The notes under the pieces were generated by a model. It was given only the letters and a program-made list of their open reading frames with translations. It searched no databases and had not been told where the DNA came from. The translations under genes and the position numbers were made by a program. Below are positions 48,501 to 60,030 of a DNA stretch of 64,000 nt, in pieces. Location of the stretch: positions 3,658,001-3,722,000 of the forward strand of contig NC_089554.1 of NCBI RefSeq assembly GCF_040115645.1, written 5' to 3'. Within the stretch, counting starts at the first letter, position 1, and the number at the start of each line of letters is the position of its first letter. This stretch comes from Euwallacea fornicatus. Taxonomy: Eukaryota > Arthropoda > Insecta > Coleoptera > Curculionidae.

Positions 48501-51500
48501 AAACTTTTTATGAGCCACGGAGGACTGCTCAGCACTATTGAAACAGTGCATGCAGGCGTACCAGTACTTGCTTTGCCAATATTTGGGGATCAGAAAATGA
48601 ACGCCATTCGAATAACTCAGAAAGGATTCGGTCTAAGCCTTACATTCTCACAAATAACTGAAGAAAATCTAGAAAACGTTCTGAATGAGATTTTAGATAA
48701 TCCCAAGTAAGTTTATGATTTAATCTTATCAGCATGCAAGGTTTTTGAACTTGAGATGTCGGTTATTGCCACGTTAAGATAAGACAGTCAATCTTGAGGT
48801 TTCCAGACTCCTCCATCCGATCAACACACTAAACTATTCCATTCCTTATCAGTGTTTGCAAGAGGCTGCTTCTTGCTCTTGCAGAGTGCGATCTATTTAA
48901 TGTATACGGGGTGAACCGTAACTAAGGGTTTTCTTTTTATCAAGGTATTGACCCGAAAAACTAAGCAAAATCTTTATGTGACTTTTTTTCGGAATCTCAA
49001 GAACAACCGAAATATTCACGTATAAAAATTTTAATAAATAACAAAAACCTTTAATTATTACTCGCTCGGGGATTGGCTACGAAAAGCGTTCGAAATTGTC
49101 GCCACTGGTTTCATTTACACAAATTGTTGCTGAGCTCATCCACGATTTTATACATGCAGTAAGAAGAGATCTTTTTCCTGGAACTATTTCTGCTGTTTTC
49201 CATCCGTCTGCCACCGTGTTAGAATTTCAGTGGTAAACACCAAATTTTTCACGTAACCCCCAGATAAACAAAGTAGATGAAAAAACGCGTTCTCATTCAA
49301 TAAGGTCAACGTTAGCGTTAGAATTTGTACCCTAACGTTAACCTTATTTGTTGATGACGTAATAATTGTTAGATTTAATTTAAAATGAAAAGGGAAGTTT
49401 CATGGTACGGTTGGGATCGAACCCGGTGTTGTCGGGTCGACTTAAACTCAAAAAGCTTTATTAACAATTAATAAATTACACTTTAAAAGTTAAATATGTA
49501 CGAGATGTGCGAGAACTAGAAGTATTGTATAGCGGACATGTATAGTGGACCGTCATCGGTCCTACGTAAAACACGGTCGACAGTGTTATGTCCAATCGCC
49601 ATCAGAGGGTGCATTAACGGGACTATGTTGGACAGTTCACCACCTGAATTATTATCGTTATATGGACATTTGCCGAAGTAATACGTACACGTGTCTAAGA
49701 GGAGTTTCTAGGGATAGGCGGTTTGATACATGACGTAATGTGGTTGGATTAGGCACTACTCGAAAAATTTATGAAAAAGTCAGTTTAAAAGCCTGCTTCA
49801 GGTAATACATAGCATTCAAAACTTTAAAATTCAAAATCTATGAAACAAACTTGCAAAGTTTCTCCGAAACTCGCGGCCATGGACCGTCTGACGCCGCACC
49901 CGCATCGTAAGGGGGGGATCGCCCACTTCGCCCCGCAGCCATTACGCAGCAATTTTTTGAAAATTCATGAGGACGGAGTGGGTTTTCTGGATCGAACCGC
50001 AGACGAGTTAAATCCCTGGACAGGGGAGCCAGAAACTCGATATTTGTAAAATTTATTCGACGTTTGATCGATGTACTCGTAAACGTACTCGATCCGAGCC
50101 ATCACATGGAGGTCATATATGCGGGTGTATCTGCCGGTGGACAGTACTTCCCTCGGTATGTGGTTTTGGAATAATTACAGTCTCTTTCGCTCTGAGGCGA
50201 ACAGTACACACCACGCGGGGGTGCTATATAGAATTTTTAGCCTTAGTAGAGTATTTTACACAGGGTGCAGCATGAACATCAAGTGTTTTTGAAACAATCA
50301 TATAATCGTTCATTTTTGATTTGTATTAATAATTTGTTTTTTATTATAACAGTGCAGTCGAAAACGTAGCATTTTATAATTATGAACAGAAAATTACACG
50401 AATGTGCTGTCCGTTCTCGTTGACGCAATGTTGAAAACCTTAGAAAAACTGACTTCCACGCTTTGCACCAGATCTCCCTTGATTTCGGTGAATTGATGTG
50501 GGATTGCTTCTTTTAATTCCTCTAATGTAAGAGGCTTAGCGTCGTAGACACGTGCCTTTAAATAACCCCATAAAATAAATCACATAAAAAGAGGTCAGGC
50601 AACCGGGGAGGCCATAAAATGTCACCAAATATGGAAATGAGATTGGAAGCTCTTTTTCATTATTAAACTTCCTGCTCGTAGGTTGTCAACCTAATATAAG
50701 ATTGTGTCACGCACGTGAACAGAACTATTTCGTTTAATATCAAAACTCACGCTGAACTGCAGTCACAAACTCACCACTCCTAACAGAACAGTCGTAAATG
50801 AACATTTTATGTTCTAACGTTCACTACGGCTCCATGGTGGCAACTGAAAGATAATAATATAATACCATGAGTTGCAGAATGAAATGCCTGTCGAAGTAGT
50901 ACTCGACCCTTACATTGTACACGGTCGAGGACTACTCGTGCTAAAACGCTTGGTTCCCGCGCCGCGTCCTGTAGTACCTTATGACGACCACATCACTTTT
51001 ATTTCTAAAATTGGTTGTCGAAGCAACTAAGAGCATTATAAGCACACGATGATAAAGCCTTCAAGAAAACATATTATGGAAATAAAATATCTATTAATTA
51101 GTATACGAAACTGAGATTTCAATATATGTTTTATTAAACCTTTAAAAACCAATTCAAAAGTTCCTGAAGGTTTGCTCTTAGAACTGCTTCAACCCTGTTA
51201 AGGACATTCTTTCGTGATTGAAAGTGGTGACTATGATAGGACCAGAACAGCGTCATAAAGTACCTTGTTACACTTGCATAAAATTACTAATTATAAAAAA
51301 ATATATTCTATAAAAAAAATAAAAATAAAATTATGCTAGTTAAACACTTGGTTCATTCTCTTACTAGCAATGAGATTTATAACAGCTTTAATCTTGTTAA
51401 TCTGTAATAATTTGTAAGAAACAAAATTAATATTACATCCCCAACTATTTATTTACTAAAATGTATGCAAGAACGATCTCTTCAAGATGGTTTTTATGAG

Positions 51501-53239
51501 AAAAAATTACAAAAAACTAAGCAGCAAATGATTACCTAATAGAAGAAATCCTTCGCAAGAAGGAGGATAAAATGTGTATAAAATGGTTGGGTTTCGATAG
51601 AACTCATAATAGTTGGATTAGTCGCACCAAAGATATAAAATAAAAAACTATATTTTACTACCAATACCATACTCGTAACATATTAAATTATTTTCGATTG
51701 CCCATGGTTGTAATAAACTAGCCACACTATGTAATAAATATATTGTTTTAATAAAAAGTATAAAACTCTTGTGAATCTTTCTTGGGTGAAAACCTTTCCA
51801 AAATCGCTCTCTGTCTCTCTTTCCCTCTGTACTCCACTTTATTAAAAATTGCTACTTATTTTTAATTACACAGAATTCGTGTGCGGTATCAATAATACTC
51901 GCATTCACCATTTTAGCAAAAATATAATTTATGAAAGGTGTAAATTATACTAGACATTTTGGCCATAATAACGAAATCATTCGAAGCGAATTGAACCGCT
52001 AACTTCATAAGAATTCCCGCAAAAAAACATTTTCCGCACAAAGTACGGTGCCGAAAGCCTTCTTTAGGTTCCTAACGAGTAGGAAAGAGAGAGACGGCTT
52101 GAGTATAACAGAGAAAGTATCGATGTAAGAGAACCCCTATGATAAGCGCCTCGATCGATGCCACGACAGCAAGCAAATCAAGCGAAAACCATCGTTGCAC
52201 CAGTTCATCAACAATAGAAATACCGCACGTTGTCAACCCGATAAAGCCGGGTTTGAGCCATATCGTAGAACTTTATTTTTTCATTTAAATCCAACAATTA
52301 ACACGTCATTAATAGATAACGTTAACAGCAGCGTATAAACTACAACGCTAATGGTAACGTTATCCAGCCAGAACCTGCTTTTTTATCTACTTAAAAATCA
52401 AATGGATTTAGATCTGGTGATCCCGCGGTCCATCTTATTATTCCATTACCACCTGCCCACCTGTTAGAAAGTTGGTTATTTAGAATCTCCAGTACTTCTT
52501 TACTTTTTGTCATACGCGCATATTTTAGTTGCTATTTCGGAAAATTGTTACACAAAGATTTTGCTTAGTTTTTTAAGGTCTAGTCGTGTTAAAAAGAAAA
52601 CTCTATTTTAGATTCACCCTGAGTTGCCTTAAAAAATCTTGAGTTTTTGGTCATTGGCTGTACAAGTAAAGCTACCAAGCCTTCCATAATTCTCTTTATC
52701 TACCTCGGGGTCTTGTGTTGGCTATAAAAATCCTAGGAAATGTAGGAGCATGACTACTTAGATGGCATTCAAACTCAAAACGCGAAATTTCGGGAATTGG
52801 AAAATTTTTGCGGTTTTCCTTAATTTACTCAAAATAATTCCTTGGTGAATCTCTTCATTAAGGGGTTATGGGACAAATACTTTTCAACGCTAGTTAGGTT
52901 TTGCTAATAAATATTCTTGGATGCAAATTCTTGCTTTTTTCCAGGTACCTCCAAACCGCTAAAACTTCTTCAGCCTTATTGCACGATCGCCCAATGCCCC
53001 CAATAAAAATTGCGGACTATTGGATTAAGTATGTCGTAAGACATAAGGGGGCACCACATTTACGGGTGGCGGGGGTTGACTTACCACTTTACAAATACTA
53101 CATGATCGACGTCATAGGTGTCATGTGTGCAGTATTTTTGGCAACGTCCTTTCTAGTTGTGATTGTATCAAAGAAGTTGGTAGGAATATGTAGAAGCAAA
53201 AGTTGTACAAATACGAATATTAAAATGAAAAACGAGTGA
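45356..53239 (+). CDS. UDP-glycosyltransferase, gene span of four coding exons
   Basis: ER-lumenal enzyme that transfers a sugar from a UDP-sugar (UDP-glucose in most insects) to small lipophilic acceptors. Coding parts 45356-45596, 47616-48431, 48487-48706 and 52945-53239 join in phase to 1572 nt, 523 residues plus stop, the usual insect UGT length. Visible features: a signal peptide (about 1-20), the likely catalytic His34 in VKSHYIL, WFPQQEIL, and the donor-sugar signature starting at FMSHGGLLSTIETVHAGVP (about 360-378) and ending PIFGDQKMNA with Asp387/Gln388. A single transmembrane segment (about 479-500) and a basic tail ending KMKNE, a KxKxx-type ER retrieval motif, follow. The substrate cannot be told. 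No neighbouring UGT copy is visible, unlike the common tandem clusters. Subfamily not assigned. Confidence 0.93.
45597..47615. other. UGT intron 1
   Basis: 2019 bp, GT-AG. It contains a mariner-family noncoding segment (about 46330-46539) and a run of A residues (46619-46634). The frame 47131-47388 shows no UGT or other known motif. Confidence 0.8.
46330..46539 (+). repeat. mariner-family 3' segment, copy 2
   Basis: Shares GGGTAGCTGAATAG, GAAAAATTTTxACATCGAA and ACAAxCGCTG followed by TA with the 3' part of the element ending at 11121. No transposase piece is seen next to this copy. Confidence 0.6.
47616..48431 (+). CDS. UGT coding exon 2 (most of the acceptor domain)
   Basis: Acceptor AATCATTTTCCAG. 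Contains the helical region ILSHPIVQNLLTSNQTFDAV, HHYNVPLIIFST, then GGFHLSALKRLPEDLKEF, GVIYFSLGSHSLPS and WFPQQEIL. It ends in phase 1 before GTACGC. Confidence 0.95.
48487..48706 (+). CDS. UGT coding exon 3 (UDP-sugar signature)
   Basis: A 55-bp intron precedes it. Encodes AHPNCKLFMSHGGLLSTIE through PIFGDQKMNAIRI, the family signature, and EENLENVLNEILDNPK. It ends in phase 2 before GTAAGT. Confidence 0.95.
49271..52392. mobile_element. 3.1-kb long-TIR element nested in the mariner-like element
   Basis: It starts AAGTAGATGAAAAAACGCG and ends with the inverted partner (reverse complement AAGTAGATAAAAAAGCAGG). The terminal repeats are about 160-170 bp (49271-49442 and 52232-52392). Each contains an internal hairpin built from AACGTTAG and CTAACGTTAACC, and an inner ACCCGGxxTTxTCGGGT box. 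The interior has no identifiable transposase of its own. The small ORF 49840-50049 has no known domain. The superfamily is unknown. Confidence 0.6.
50262..50650 (-). pseudogene. mariner-like transposase C-terminal fragment inside the nested element
   Basis: The minus strand reads FILWGYLKARVYDAKPLTLE then ELKEAIPHQFTEI, which matches mariner-like FFLWGYLKxxVYxxxPxTLEELKxxI. A CAGGGTGCAGC terminus lies at about 50262. This is the third nesting level. Confidence 0.7.
52945..53239 (+). CDS. UGT coding exon 4 (C-terminal domain end, membrane anchor)
   Basis: Acceptor TTTTTTCCAG. Encodes RPMPPIKIADYWIKYVVRHK and GAPHLR, a typical UGT segment, then the hydrophobic anchor VIGVMCAVFLATSFLVVIV and the basic cytosolic tail. 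Stop TGA at 53237-53239. Confidence 0.95.
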
Positions 53240-53788
53240 TCAATATATTGTGTGTGATTATTTTCACAAACTTGAAGGTGATCTGAAGACTACGAACAAT
53301 TCTCCCTACGTGAAATGTTATCTATATTACCTACAGTATTTAAAATTGTAAGTGCTTTATTGCGAAAACAGAGGTCGGACCCTTCACTTACTGCATCCGC
53401 CATCTATAGCTGAAGCTCTGAAGCTCAATGAAAAGTGTAGAGTCGGATTTTGTAGAGAAAATAGATCGATAACGCATATATACGTAAGGGACTAAGGTAG
53501 AGGGCTCTGCAGGCAAAGATCTATACATCTCCAATATGTTACAGGAATGATAGAAGATAATTAGAGATAGGAAATGTGTTAGTTCGACAACTTGTTTCTG
53601 CTAATAAGTAGTAACTCAAATTAGGATTAGGAAGGTTGTAGAAAACAAACAAATCAAGGTGTTCTCCAGCTATGTTAATCGTACGATTATACTGAGAGAA
53701 CCAGAAAATACAATCGAAAATCCCCCAGGGACAGAAAAAAAATTATTTATTAACTTCTCTAATTAACCCAATTTTTTGGATTCAAGTG

Positions 53789-53794
53789 AATAAA
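53789..53794 (+). terminator. possible polyadenylation signal of the UGT gene
   Basis: The first AATAAA downstream of the UGT stop, about 550 bases away. Use in vivo is not shown. Confidence 0.25.
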
Positions 53795-54468
53795 ATCCAA
53801 TTCAAATCACTTAAGCAGCACCAACAAGGACGTATTGTTCGGCCTAAGGTCAAAAGGATAATTCGCTCCGAATTCCCACTTCTAAAAGAGTATTTAAGAA
53901 TCGCAAAGCAAAAAAAACGCAAACAACCTATTATCATCTCTAACAATTGTCTTTAAATGACCGGAGATGAGTTGTTGCCTTAGAAGCTGCCAAAGTAAGC
54001 AGACATTTGAAACGTACTAATTTAAACATATGGACAGGTGCGTGGATGTCCGCCAAACGACTCCCCCACTGTGAATTTCCTTGAGCATTATTCTTTATAA
54101 ATATTCCTGGATGTAAACAATGTAGGTATCAACCTTTACTTATGTAATGAGGTGCCACATAATTAGGAATTTTGATAAATAATGTTAGAAGTAAATAGAC
54201 AAGGCAGGCCAAAAAAACACGTATGTGCTTCTGAGAATAGAGCGAATGAAGCATTTTGCTTGAGGAAAGTGTCCAGGATTTGACTATGAATATCTAAGAA
54301 TTATTTTTGAGCAAGTAACTTTAAAAAGATATAATTGCGATGATTTACTTGCTTTAGTAATGTCGAGGTAATATGAATGATCCTTGATGCATACGAACAG
54401 ACTTAAAATATCGATCCGATATTTCGGAATTTCACCACATCAAAAGAATTTCCGGTTATTTACACACC
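53795..54468. other. no gene recognised
   Basis: AT-rich intergenic sequence without notable motifs. Confidence 0.4.
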
Positions 54469-54470
54469 TA

Positions 54471-55459
54471 CAGTGGTGCAAAAAAGTCTATGTACGACCG
54501 TATAGCATTAAAACATTAGCTTTGAAGTTGCACAAATACCGAGTTTTTTTAGCCTTTAGCTAAGCACCAAGAAGTTAAAGTATGATCAGAAACATCAAAT
54601 CAAAGATCATAAGTTTTTGAATGGGCGGGAAAGTAATTTTAATTAACATACACGGATCAGATGTAAACAAAAGATTTGGAAAAAACTGAATTCAGAGCTA
54701 AAAATTGAGAATTTACGTGCAACTGTTAAGCACGGATGTGGAAGCGTTAAGATATGGGGCTGTATGTCGACTACAAGGGATGGAAATATGGTATTTATCA
54801 ATACAATAATGGACAGTAAAGTATGTTTAAACATGTTAAAGTTAAATCTCCTGAGCAGTTCCGAAAAATCGGCTTCAACACATCGTTTGGTTTTATACAT
54901 GACAAACGGCTCAAAGCATATTGTGCGTTTAACAAGACAGTAGCTGCTCTACAATATTAAAAGTACATTACCCCACCCCCTTCAATCACCGGACTTAAAT
55001 CCTATAGAACATTTATGAGAAGAATTGCAGCGTGGAATAAGATCGCCCAACATAAAAAACAATGAGGACCTGAAAAGAATACTATAAATGTGGAATCAAA
55101 TACCACCAACAGTGATCAGAAATATGATGAATTCAATGCTTCGTAGGTTGCAATCCGTCATCAAAGCCAACGGAAATCCGACAAAATATTAATTATTTAG
55201 TTTCCATTAGAATTTTGAGAATTAATATTTTTTCTTTTTACAATGGTACCAAGGCTTTATTGTGATGAAGTTCTTCAGGATTTGATATTTTTTGATACGT
55301 ACGATTAAAACTAAAAATACCAAATGATATATTTATTGCGCAATATTTGCAAGAGTGTTAGTTTATTCATTCTGTAAAAATAAATAAAAAATTCTTAGTG
55401 TTTTTCGGAATTTCAAAACTAGTGTTATATGATCATATGAAGACTTTTCTTCACCACTG
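54471..55459 (+). mobile_element. Tc1-like element, decayed
   Basis: 989 bp, TA-flanked, with termini CAGTGGTGCAAAAAAGTCT (left) and reverse complement CAGTGGTGAAGAAAAGTCT (right). The plus strand encodes a recognisable Tc1 transposase C-terminal half with frameshifts: LRATVKHGCGSVKIWGCM (54710-54765), LQSPDLNPIEHL then EELQRGIRSP (54983-55050), and RRLQSVIKANGNPTKY before a stop (55143-55192). The N-terminal half is missing. Confidence 0.85.
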
Positions 55460-55875
55460 TACATATTTTTAAACTGTTCCATAATACCTTTTAATTGGAC
55501 AATTTTAATATGCGCATTCCATATGCTTTAAGTAAAAAATATGGGGAATAGCGAAATGTGTCTGCCATTGTGTATTAAATAACTTGCTGGCGGACACATT
55601 TGTCTCTCCTACTATGAGTTTCATTTCTATTTCCAACCCGCTTAAATTTAACTTTTTTTTGTCATTCTGACTCCTACAGGGGATGTAAAAAGTTATCGTA
55701 CACTTGACAAATAAATAGCAAATATGCTGTTTTCTTTAAATGATGCATTTGGAAATGTGTTTTATGAAGTTGTCGATTCTAACTATTGTTCTAGTACAAC
55801 TTCTGACCAACACCACATTTTAAATTACATTAAGTTTGTTTATGTAAATTTTTTTGAACAAGCATAGAAAACATA

Positions 55876-56930
55876 CGTCCAAAAAGTATCCGTGCACCAA
55901 GAAAAAAATTTATTTATGTCATGTTTTACTTGCTTGAAGTTTTCAATCTCTTCATTAGGAGTTTATTGCTAGTGGTTTCTATACGATAAATAATTTAACT
56001 ACACGACCAACCGTCACCATGCCTGAAAAAGTGCCCGAGTTAAATGTCGATATGTGTAATCTAATTGTTGACCTCTATAAATAAGGAAATTCATTACGTG
56101 AAGTTGCTGAAAGTTTAAGCAAAATTTCAGCATACATTAGAAACAAATTAATGGACACGGGAAAAGTCCTAAAAATTGTCTGTGAAGGAAGACAAAGAAA
56201 GATAAAGGATCGGCAACGCAACTAAATTATCCGTGAAGTAAAAGAACTATACATTAGAAATGTTCCCAAATAACCTACATTCCACGGCAGAATACCTAGA
56301 ACAATTCTTGGATTAGTGAAATCGAATGCAAGAAGAGAATTCCATTTGCAAGAGAGTACGTGAATAAGTCCATAGAGTTCTGGCGTCGAGTAATTTTTTC
56401 AATTAAAAGTAAATTTAATATTTTTGGATCAAACGATTTTTCGAAAGTTTAAAAAAAATGATATCTACAATTCACTATAAGGCGCGTGGGTGAAAGTGAA
56501 ATGGTTTGGGGTTTCTGAGAGCTATTGGAAATTCATTTTATTCCATTTATTTTATTGATGGAACTATGGACAGGTTTATGTATCGAGGTATATTAAGTGA
56601 AAATCTGGAGCAAAGTGCCATTAAATTAAGAATTCACGACGCTTATTGGTTTCAACAAGACGACGACCCCAAACATTCCTCAAGGCCCCTTCAAAAATTA
56701 CTCTTATAAAAACATTCCTCGTGCATGAAAAACGCCTCCACAGTCTCCAGGTATAAATCCAATTGAATACTTGGGATCACACTTAAAGAAGCAAATTGGG
56801 AAACATGACATAGCGAGCAAAGATGTTTTGCAAAGTGCTCTTCTAGAAAAATGGTCGTTAATGACTCAGAAAATCACTAAAAATTTGGTTTCAGTAATGC
56901 TATGATAGTTGCAAAGAGTTATAGTATCCA
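55876..56930 (+). mobile_element. second Tc1-like element relic
   Basis: The left end after TA is CGTCCAAAAAGTATCCGTGC. The plus strand carries, with stops and frameshifts: MPEKVPELNVDMCNLIVDLY and SLREVAESL (N-terminal HTH region from 56019), YFIDGTMDRFMYRGILSENL and YWFQQDDDPKHSSRPLQ (56535-56695, the second catalytic Asp region), and a remnant of SPGINPIEYLGSHLKK near 56745-56790. The right terminus was not found, so the end coordinate is approximate. Confidence 0.75.
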
Positions 56931-58779
56931 TTGAGCACCCAACAAAGAACTAATAGATATATTCTTATTTGTTATTTGATTACGGGTTTCCTATGATGTA
57001 TGAATACTTCTTTTACTACATGTTTCAATTACCCGATAAATGTTTATATGTGTTTCGTTAAAATACATATTATTTCCTTTGTGAAAGATTGGGAGAATAC
57101 CTTAATAGAGTATTTAATTAAATTAACCTTGTCATTGAGATTTGGTACATCAATTCTACTAATAAAATTCAAGGCATACGCTCCTTTTCATACCCATGGT
57201 GTACATGTACTGAGAAATCACAACTCTTCAACAACTTCCATTGCTGTAGCTTGAAAAGGGTGCTGGCCATATTATGCAAGGGACAGACATCAGATTTCCA
57301 AGGATGGTAAGCTCCATTTAATACGTGCATATTAATGGGTAATCATTAAAAAATCCTGGTAGTACGCTGTAGACCATAGACGCAGTGCGTTTATTAAACA
57401 ATTTACTATTCACCACCAAGCATCGTACTACACGTCGACAGATATCAGGCACGCCACTGATCTTTCAACGTCCCCTTGAAGTATTTTTGATAATCAAACA
57501 TTAGAACCCACAATAGCCTTACAGCAACATGAGTTTACGAAAAATTGGCTATGATGAAGTTTTTCCAGTTTAAGTCCAGATTCACACATCCGATATGGCA
57601 TGCCGACGCTCCGCAAAAACTGCATCTTCTTTCTGAATCAACCGTCTTAACCCTTGCAGGATCTAACTTGCGCTGTCGGCTTTGAAATATCTCGGAGGTA
57701 TTTGGGTATTATTCTATTTCTACTATCAATTCAAGTTTCGAAAACACATACGGCTTCATTAAGCGAAACACCAAAGCAATTAATTGAGATAAAAGGAACG
57801 TTTAAAGCTGGAAATGAAGCGAGGCGTCGACAAACGTTGCTGGCACCGGCTTTAAAGCTGAAATCGTTTTGGGGAACTAAGGAAACACTCTCGAGTCTTT
57901 AAAACCGCAATAAAACCGTCGTCGCATTAATATTTTGTCGTCATTGAATAATGTCGGAAATTTACAGCCAACAAGCGAACAAGAAATTAATTTTTCCGTT
58001 CACTCAATCAAGTCCCAGACGCTCGAAATGCGACATTTTTGAGTAGCACCTAATTGATACCTGCCGACTGTCTGGCACTGGTGTTGACGCTAGCAGATGG
58101 GAGCTATTCCAGCAAAAATCGAACCCATAGACAATCTAATGGTTTCTGTGAAAAAGCGCCGAACGCTGTGGCTGTTGCTAATTGCTATTTGCAAGGAATT
58201 CTTACCCACTTTCACACCTCACACGCCAACCCATTTAAACGTCTTATTACACGTATTATTTGTGTTAATAATATACGCGATCTCGTCTGAGATCCTAAAC
58301 ACACAACAGGGCACGTTTACACCTACCTCTTACAATTAGGCACTACCTCATTGCAATGAAAGTGTAGGAGGTTCGTTGTTTAAAATGCGAAGTTTGAGAG
58401 TTAATTCAACTAATTGGGCCCAAAATGAGTGTTGGTTGGCAGTCGTCGTTGCTGTGACAGACAGTCGCTTATGGCCGACAAGAGACAGCAATTTGTTAAA
58501 GTAAATCGGCCATGACTCGTGTAGCTATCGTGTCTGCTCAGCTGTTTAACGAAACTCGTATGTCACTCATTTCCGATGCCTCCTGTGATGTCGCTCGACT
58601 TCTCTTCTGCTTGTTATTGTTATGTGCAAAAAGTTGGTTTATATGCAGACAAGATAATTTGTATGCTTAGCGGCACCCTTGATTATAGCCGTGGAGTTGC
58701 GGGGCCATACGTCTCCTTTCCAAGAATCTCTTTTAATAAATTACCATATTAGAGCGAGGGCTTAGCTGTGAGTTTTTTC
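56931..58779. other. no gene recognised
   Basis: Frames 57000-57254, 57654-57902 and 58054-58339 carry no known domain. 57654-57902 begins with a hydrophobic stretch (LGIILFLLS), but splice sites or homology that would make it an exon are lacking. Confidence 0.4.
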
Positions 58780-59105
58780 TCGGTTGAGCTAAATTGAGTT
58801 GTAGGCTGGTAGGCGCTGCGAAACATCTGAAGGTGCAGCGCTTTTCCGGGCCACGAGTGCCCATCTTCATTAGTGACGATCTGGCGGGGAAGGGGGATAT
58901 TTCGACCGCAGCCAGGGCCGGCCTTGGCACATCTGGGGCGAAATTTTCAAATCGGCGCCTCGCTTCCCCGAACAACGCCGCCGGGAATGTCCGTGGGTCT
59001 TCGTCCCAGGCCGTCGCCCGAGCTTTTCCGACCACGAGGCCCCGAACCAACGATTTTATCGATACGCTCGGCGGGTGTTTCGACAGCGTAAATGCCAACG
59101 TCTTG
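58780..59105. other. GC-rich, CpG-containing block
   Basis: Far more GC- and CpG-rich than anything else in the window. Open frames occur on both strands here (58733-59209 minus, 58794-59117 plus), as expected when stop codons are rare. A CAGGGCCGGCCTTGGCACAT segment at 58912 resembles the end of a widespread repeat type. It may be a repeat fragment, a promoter/5' exon or a recent insert; I cannot decide. Confidence 0.4.
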
Positions 59106-59121
59106 ATAATTGTGTGAGCCA

Positions 59122-59391
59122 ATGGGAAAATCCAAAAACACATCTGCCGTAACACGAAAAGTGAAGACTGAGGATACGATGAACTCACCACAGGCCCCAG
59201 TCGGCCCAAGCCATTTTTTTAAATCGCAGGGGTCGCGAATGTCGCCGGAAACCGTTCTAAATCAGCTTTTCAATGGTACCAAAGTTTCTGGAATTCCTCC
59301 CGCAAATGTAACCGATAGTACCCAAAATGCAAAACCCATAAGTAAGACACTTGCCCGCAGAATTAAATGGTTTTCAATCAGGAACGAATAA
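59122..59391 (+). CDS. short ORF of unknown nature (89 codons)
   Basis: Opens with ATGGGAAAATCC and encodes a hydrophilic, Ser/Thr/Lys-rich protein (MGKSKNTSAVTRKVKTED at the start, SKTLARRIKWFSIRNE at the end) with a PETVLNQLFNGTKVSG segment. Amino-acid composition looks protein-like and the codon pattern is not AT-random. No signal peptide or membrane segment. It could be a processed gene fragment, an exon, or a transposon-encoded peptide. I do not recognise it. Confidence 0.35.
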   Translation: MGKSKNTSAVTRKVKTEDTMNSPQAPVGPSHFFKSQGSRMSPETVLNQLFNGTKVSGIPPANVTDSTQNAKPISKTLARRIKWFSIRNE

Positions 59392-59449
59392 AAAAAGTGA
59401 TAATTAATTCACAGTTTTATTGTGATTAAATCAAAGCATGAGCATTGCC

Positions 59450-60030
59450 GCTCAATATTAATAATGTTTTATAGTGGGTGTTCGTTATTTTCCGACCAAG
59501 CTTACGAACGATACTGGCATTCTTGATGCACATCGGCAAAAGTTTACCTAGGAATTGCGCAACGCTCAGTAATAATTCACTGTCTTAACTCTCTAATAGT
59601 TTCTGGTTGAATTTTGAACGCTACAGATTGCAAGCGCCCTCATAAAAAGAAATCTAAGGGCCTAAGATCGGGAGGCATAGGGGGCCACTCTAGCTCTCCG
59701 CTCCTATCAATTTATCTTGCGGGGCAATTGTTAACCTACCCCTGCCTGACGGGTCAAACAAAATGTGGCGATGCCCCATTCTGTTTAAGTCTTGTTAAAT
59801 TTTTGTCGAGTTGTAATTCGCCATTTTCGTTCTGCTGACTCACTAGCTCATAGATTATCAATGGTTCAATAGCATTTTCTAAAACGTCACGGTAGATCTC
59901 ATCATTCCAATTATCGTCAATAAAAAGAGTCCTACGACAGCATCTCCAAAGATCCTGGCCCAAACATTCAGTTTCTGTGGATACTGAACCATACTGTTCC
60001 TTCTCTCGTAACACGAAGGTTCGGATCACT
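59450..60030 (-). pseudogene. mariner-like transposase relic, minus strand
   Basis: The minus strand reads TLFIDDNWNDEIYRDVLENA and LKQNGASPHF (59754-59920; usually FFIDGNxNxxxYLxxL and FQQDGAPPHY), then ELEWPPMPPDLRPLDFFL (59655-59710). Catalytic residues are partly replaced (QNGASP for QDGAPP). A terminus-like ATAGTGGGTGTTCG lies at 59473. Confidence 0.75.

Larger units (their letters stand above)
48907..52621 (-). mobile_element. mariner-like element in UGT intron 3, split by a later insertion
   Basis: The outer ends are inverted repeats (left CGGGGTGAACC, right reverse complement CAGGGTGAATC; both continue with TTTTCTTTTT and AAAAAACTAAGCAAAATCTT or close to it). The minus strand reads RWAGGNGIIRWTAGSPDLNP then FDF at 52380-52460. 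The sequence resumes at 49270 with a reading FIWGLREKFGVY, which is the expected continuation. Before the insertion it was about 593 bp with only the transposase C-terminus, so it was already non-autonomous. Confidence 0.75.

Noticed and set aside
49410..49436. Retrotransposon primer-binding site or reverse-strand tRNA (ATCGAACCCGG)
   Set aside because: The spacing between the T-loop-like part and the CCA-like end is about four bases too short for a tRNA, and the same box occurs inverted at the other end, so it belongs to terminal inverted repeats.
58733..59209. 158-codon minus-strand frame
   Set aside because: It lies over the CpG-rich block where both strands are open because stops are rare; no recognisable domain and a competing plus-strand frame.
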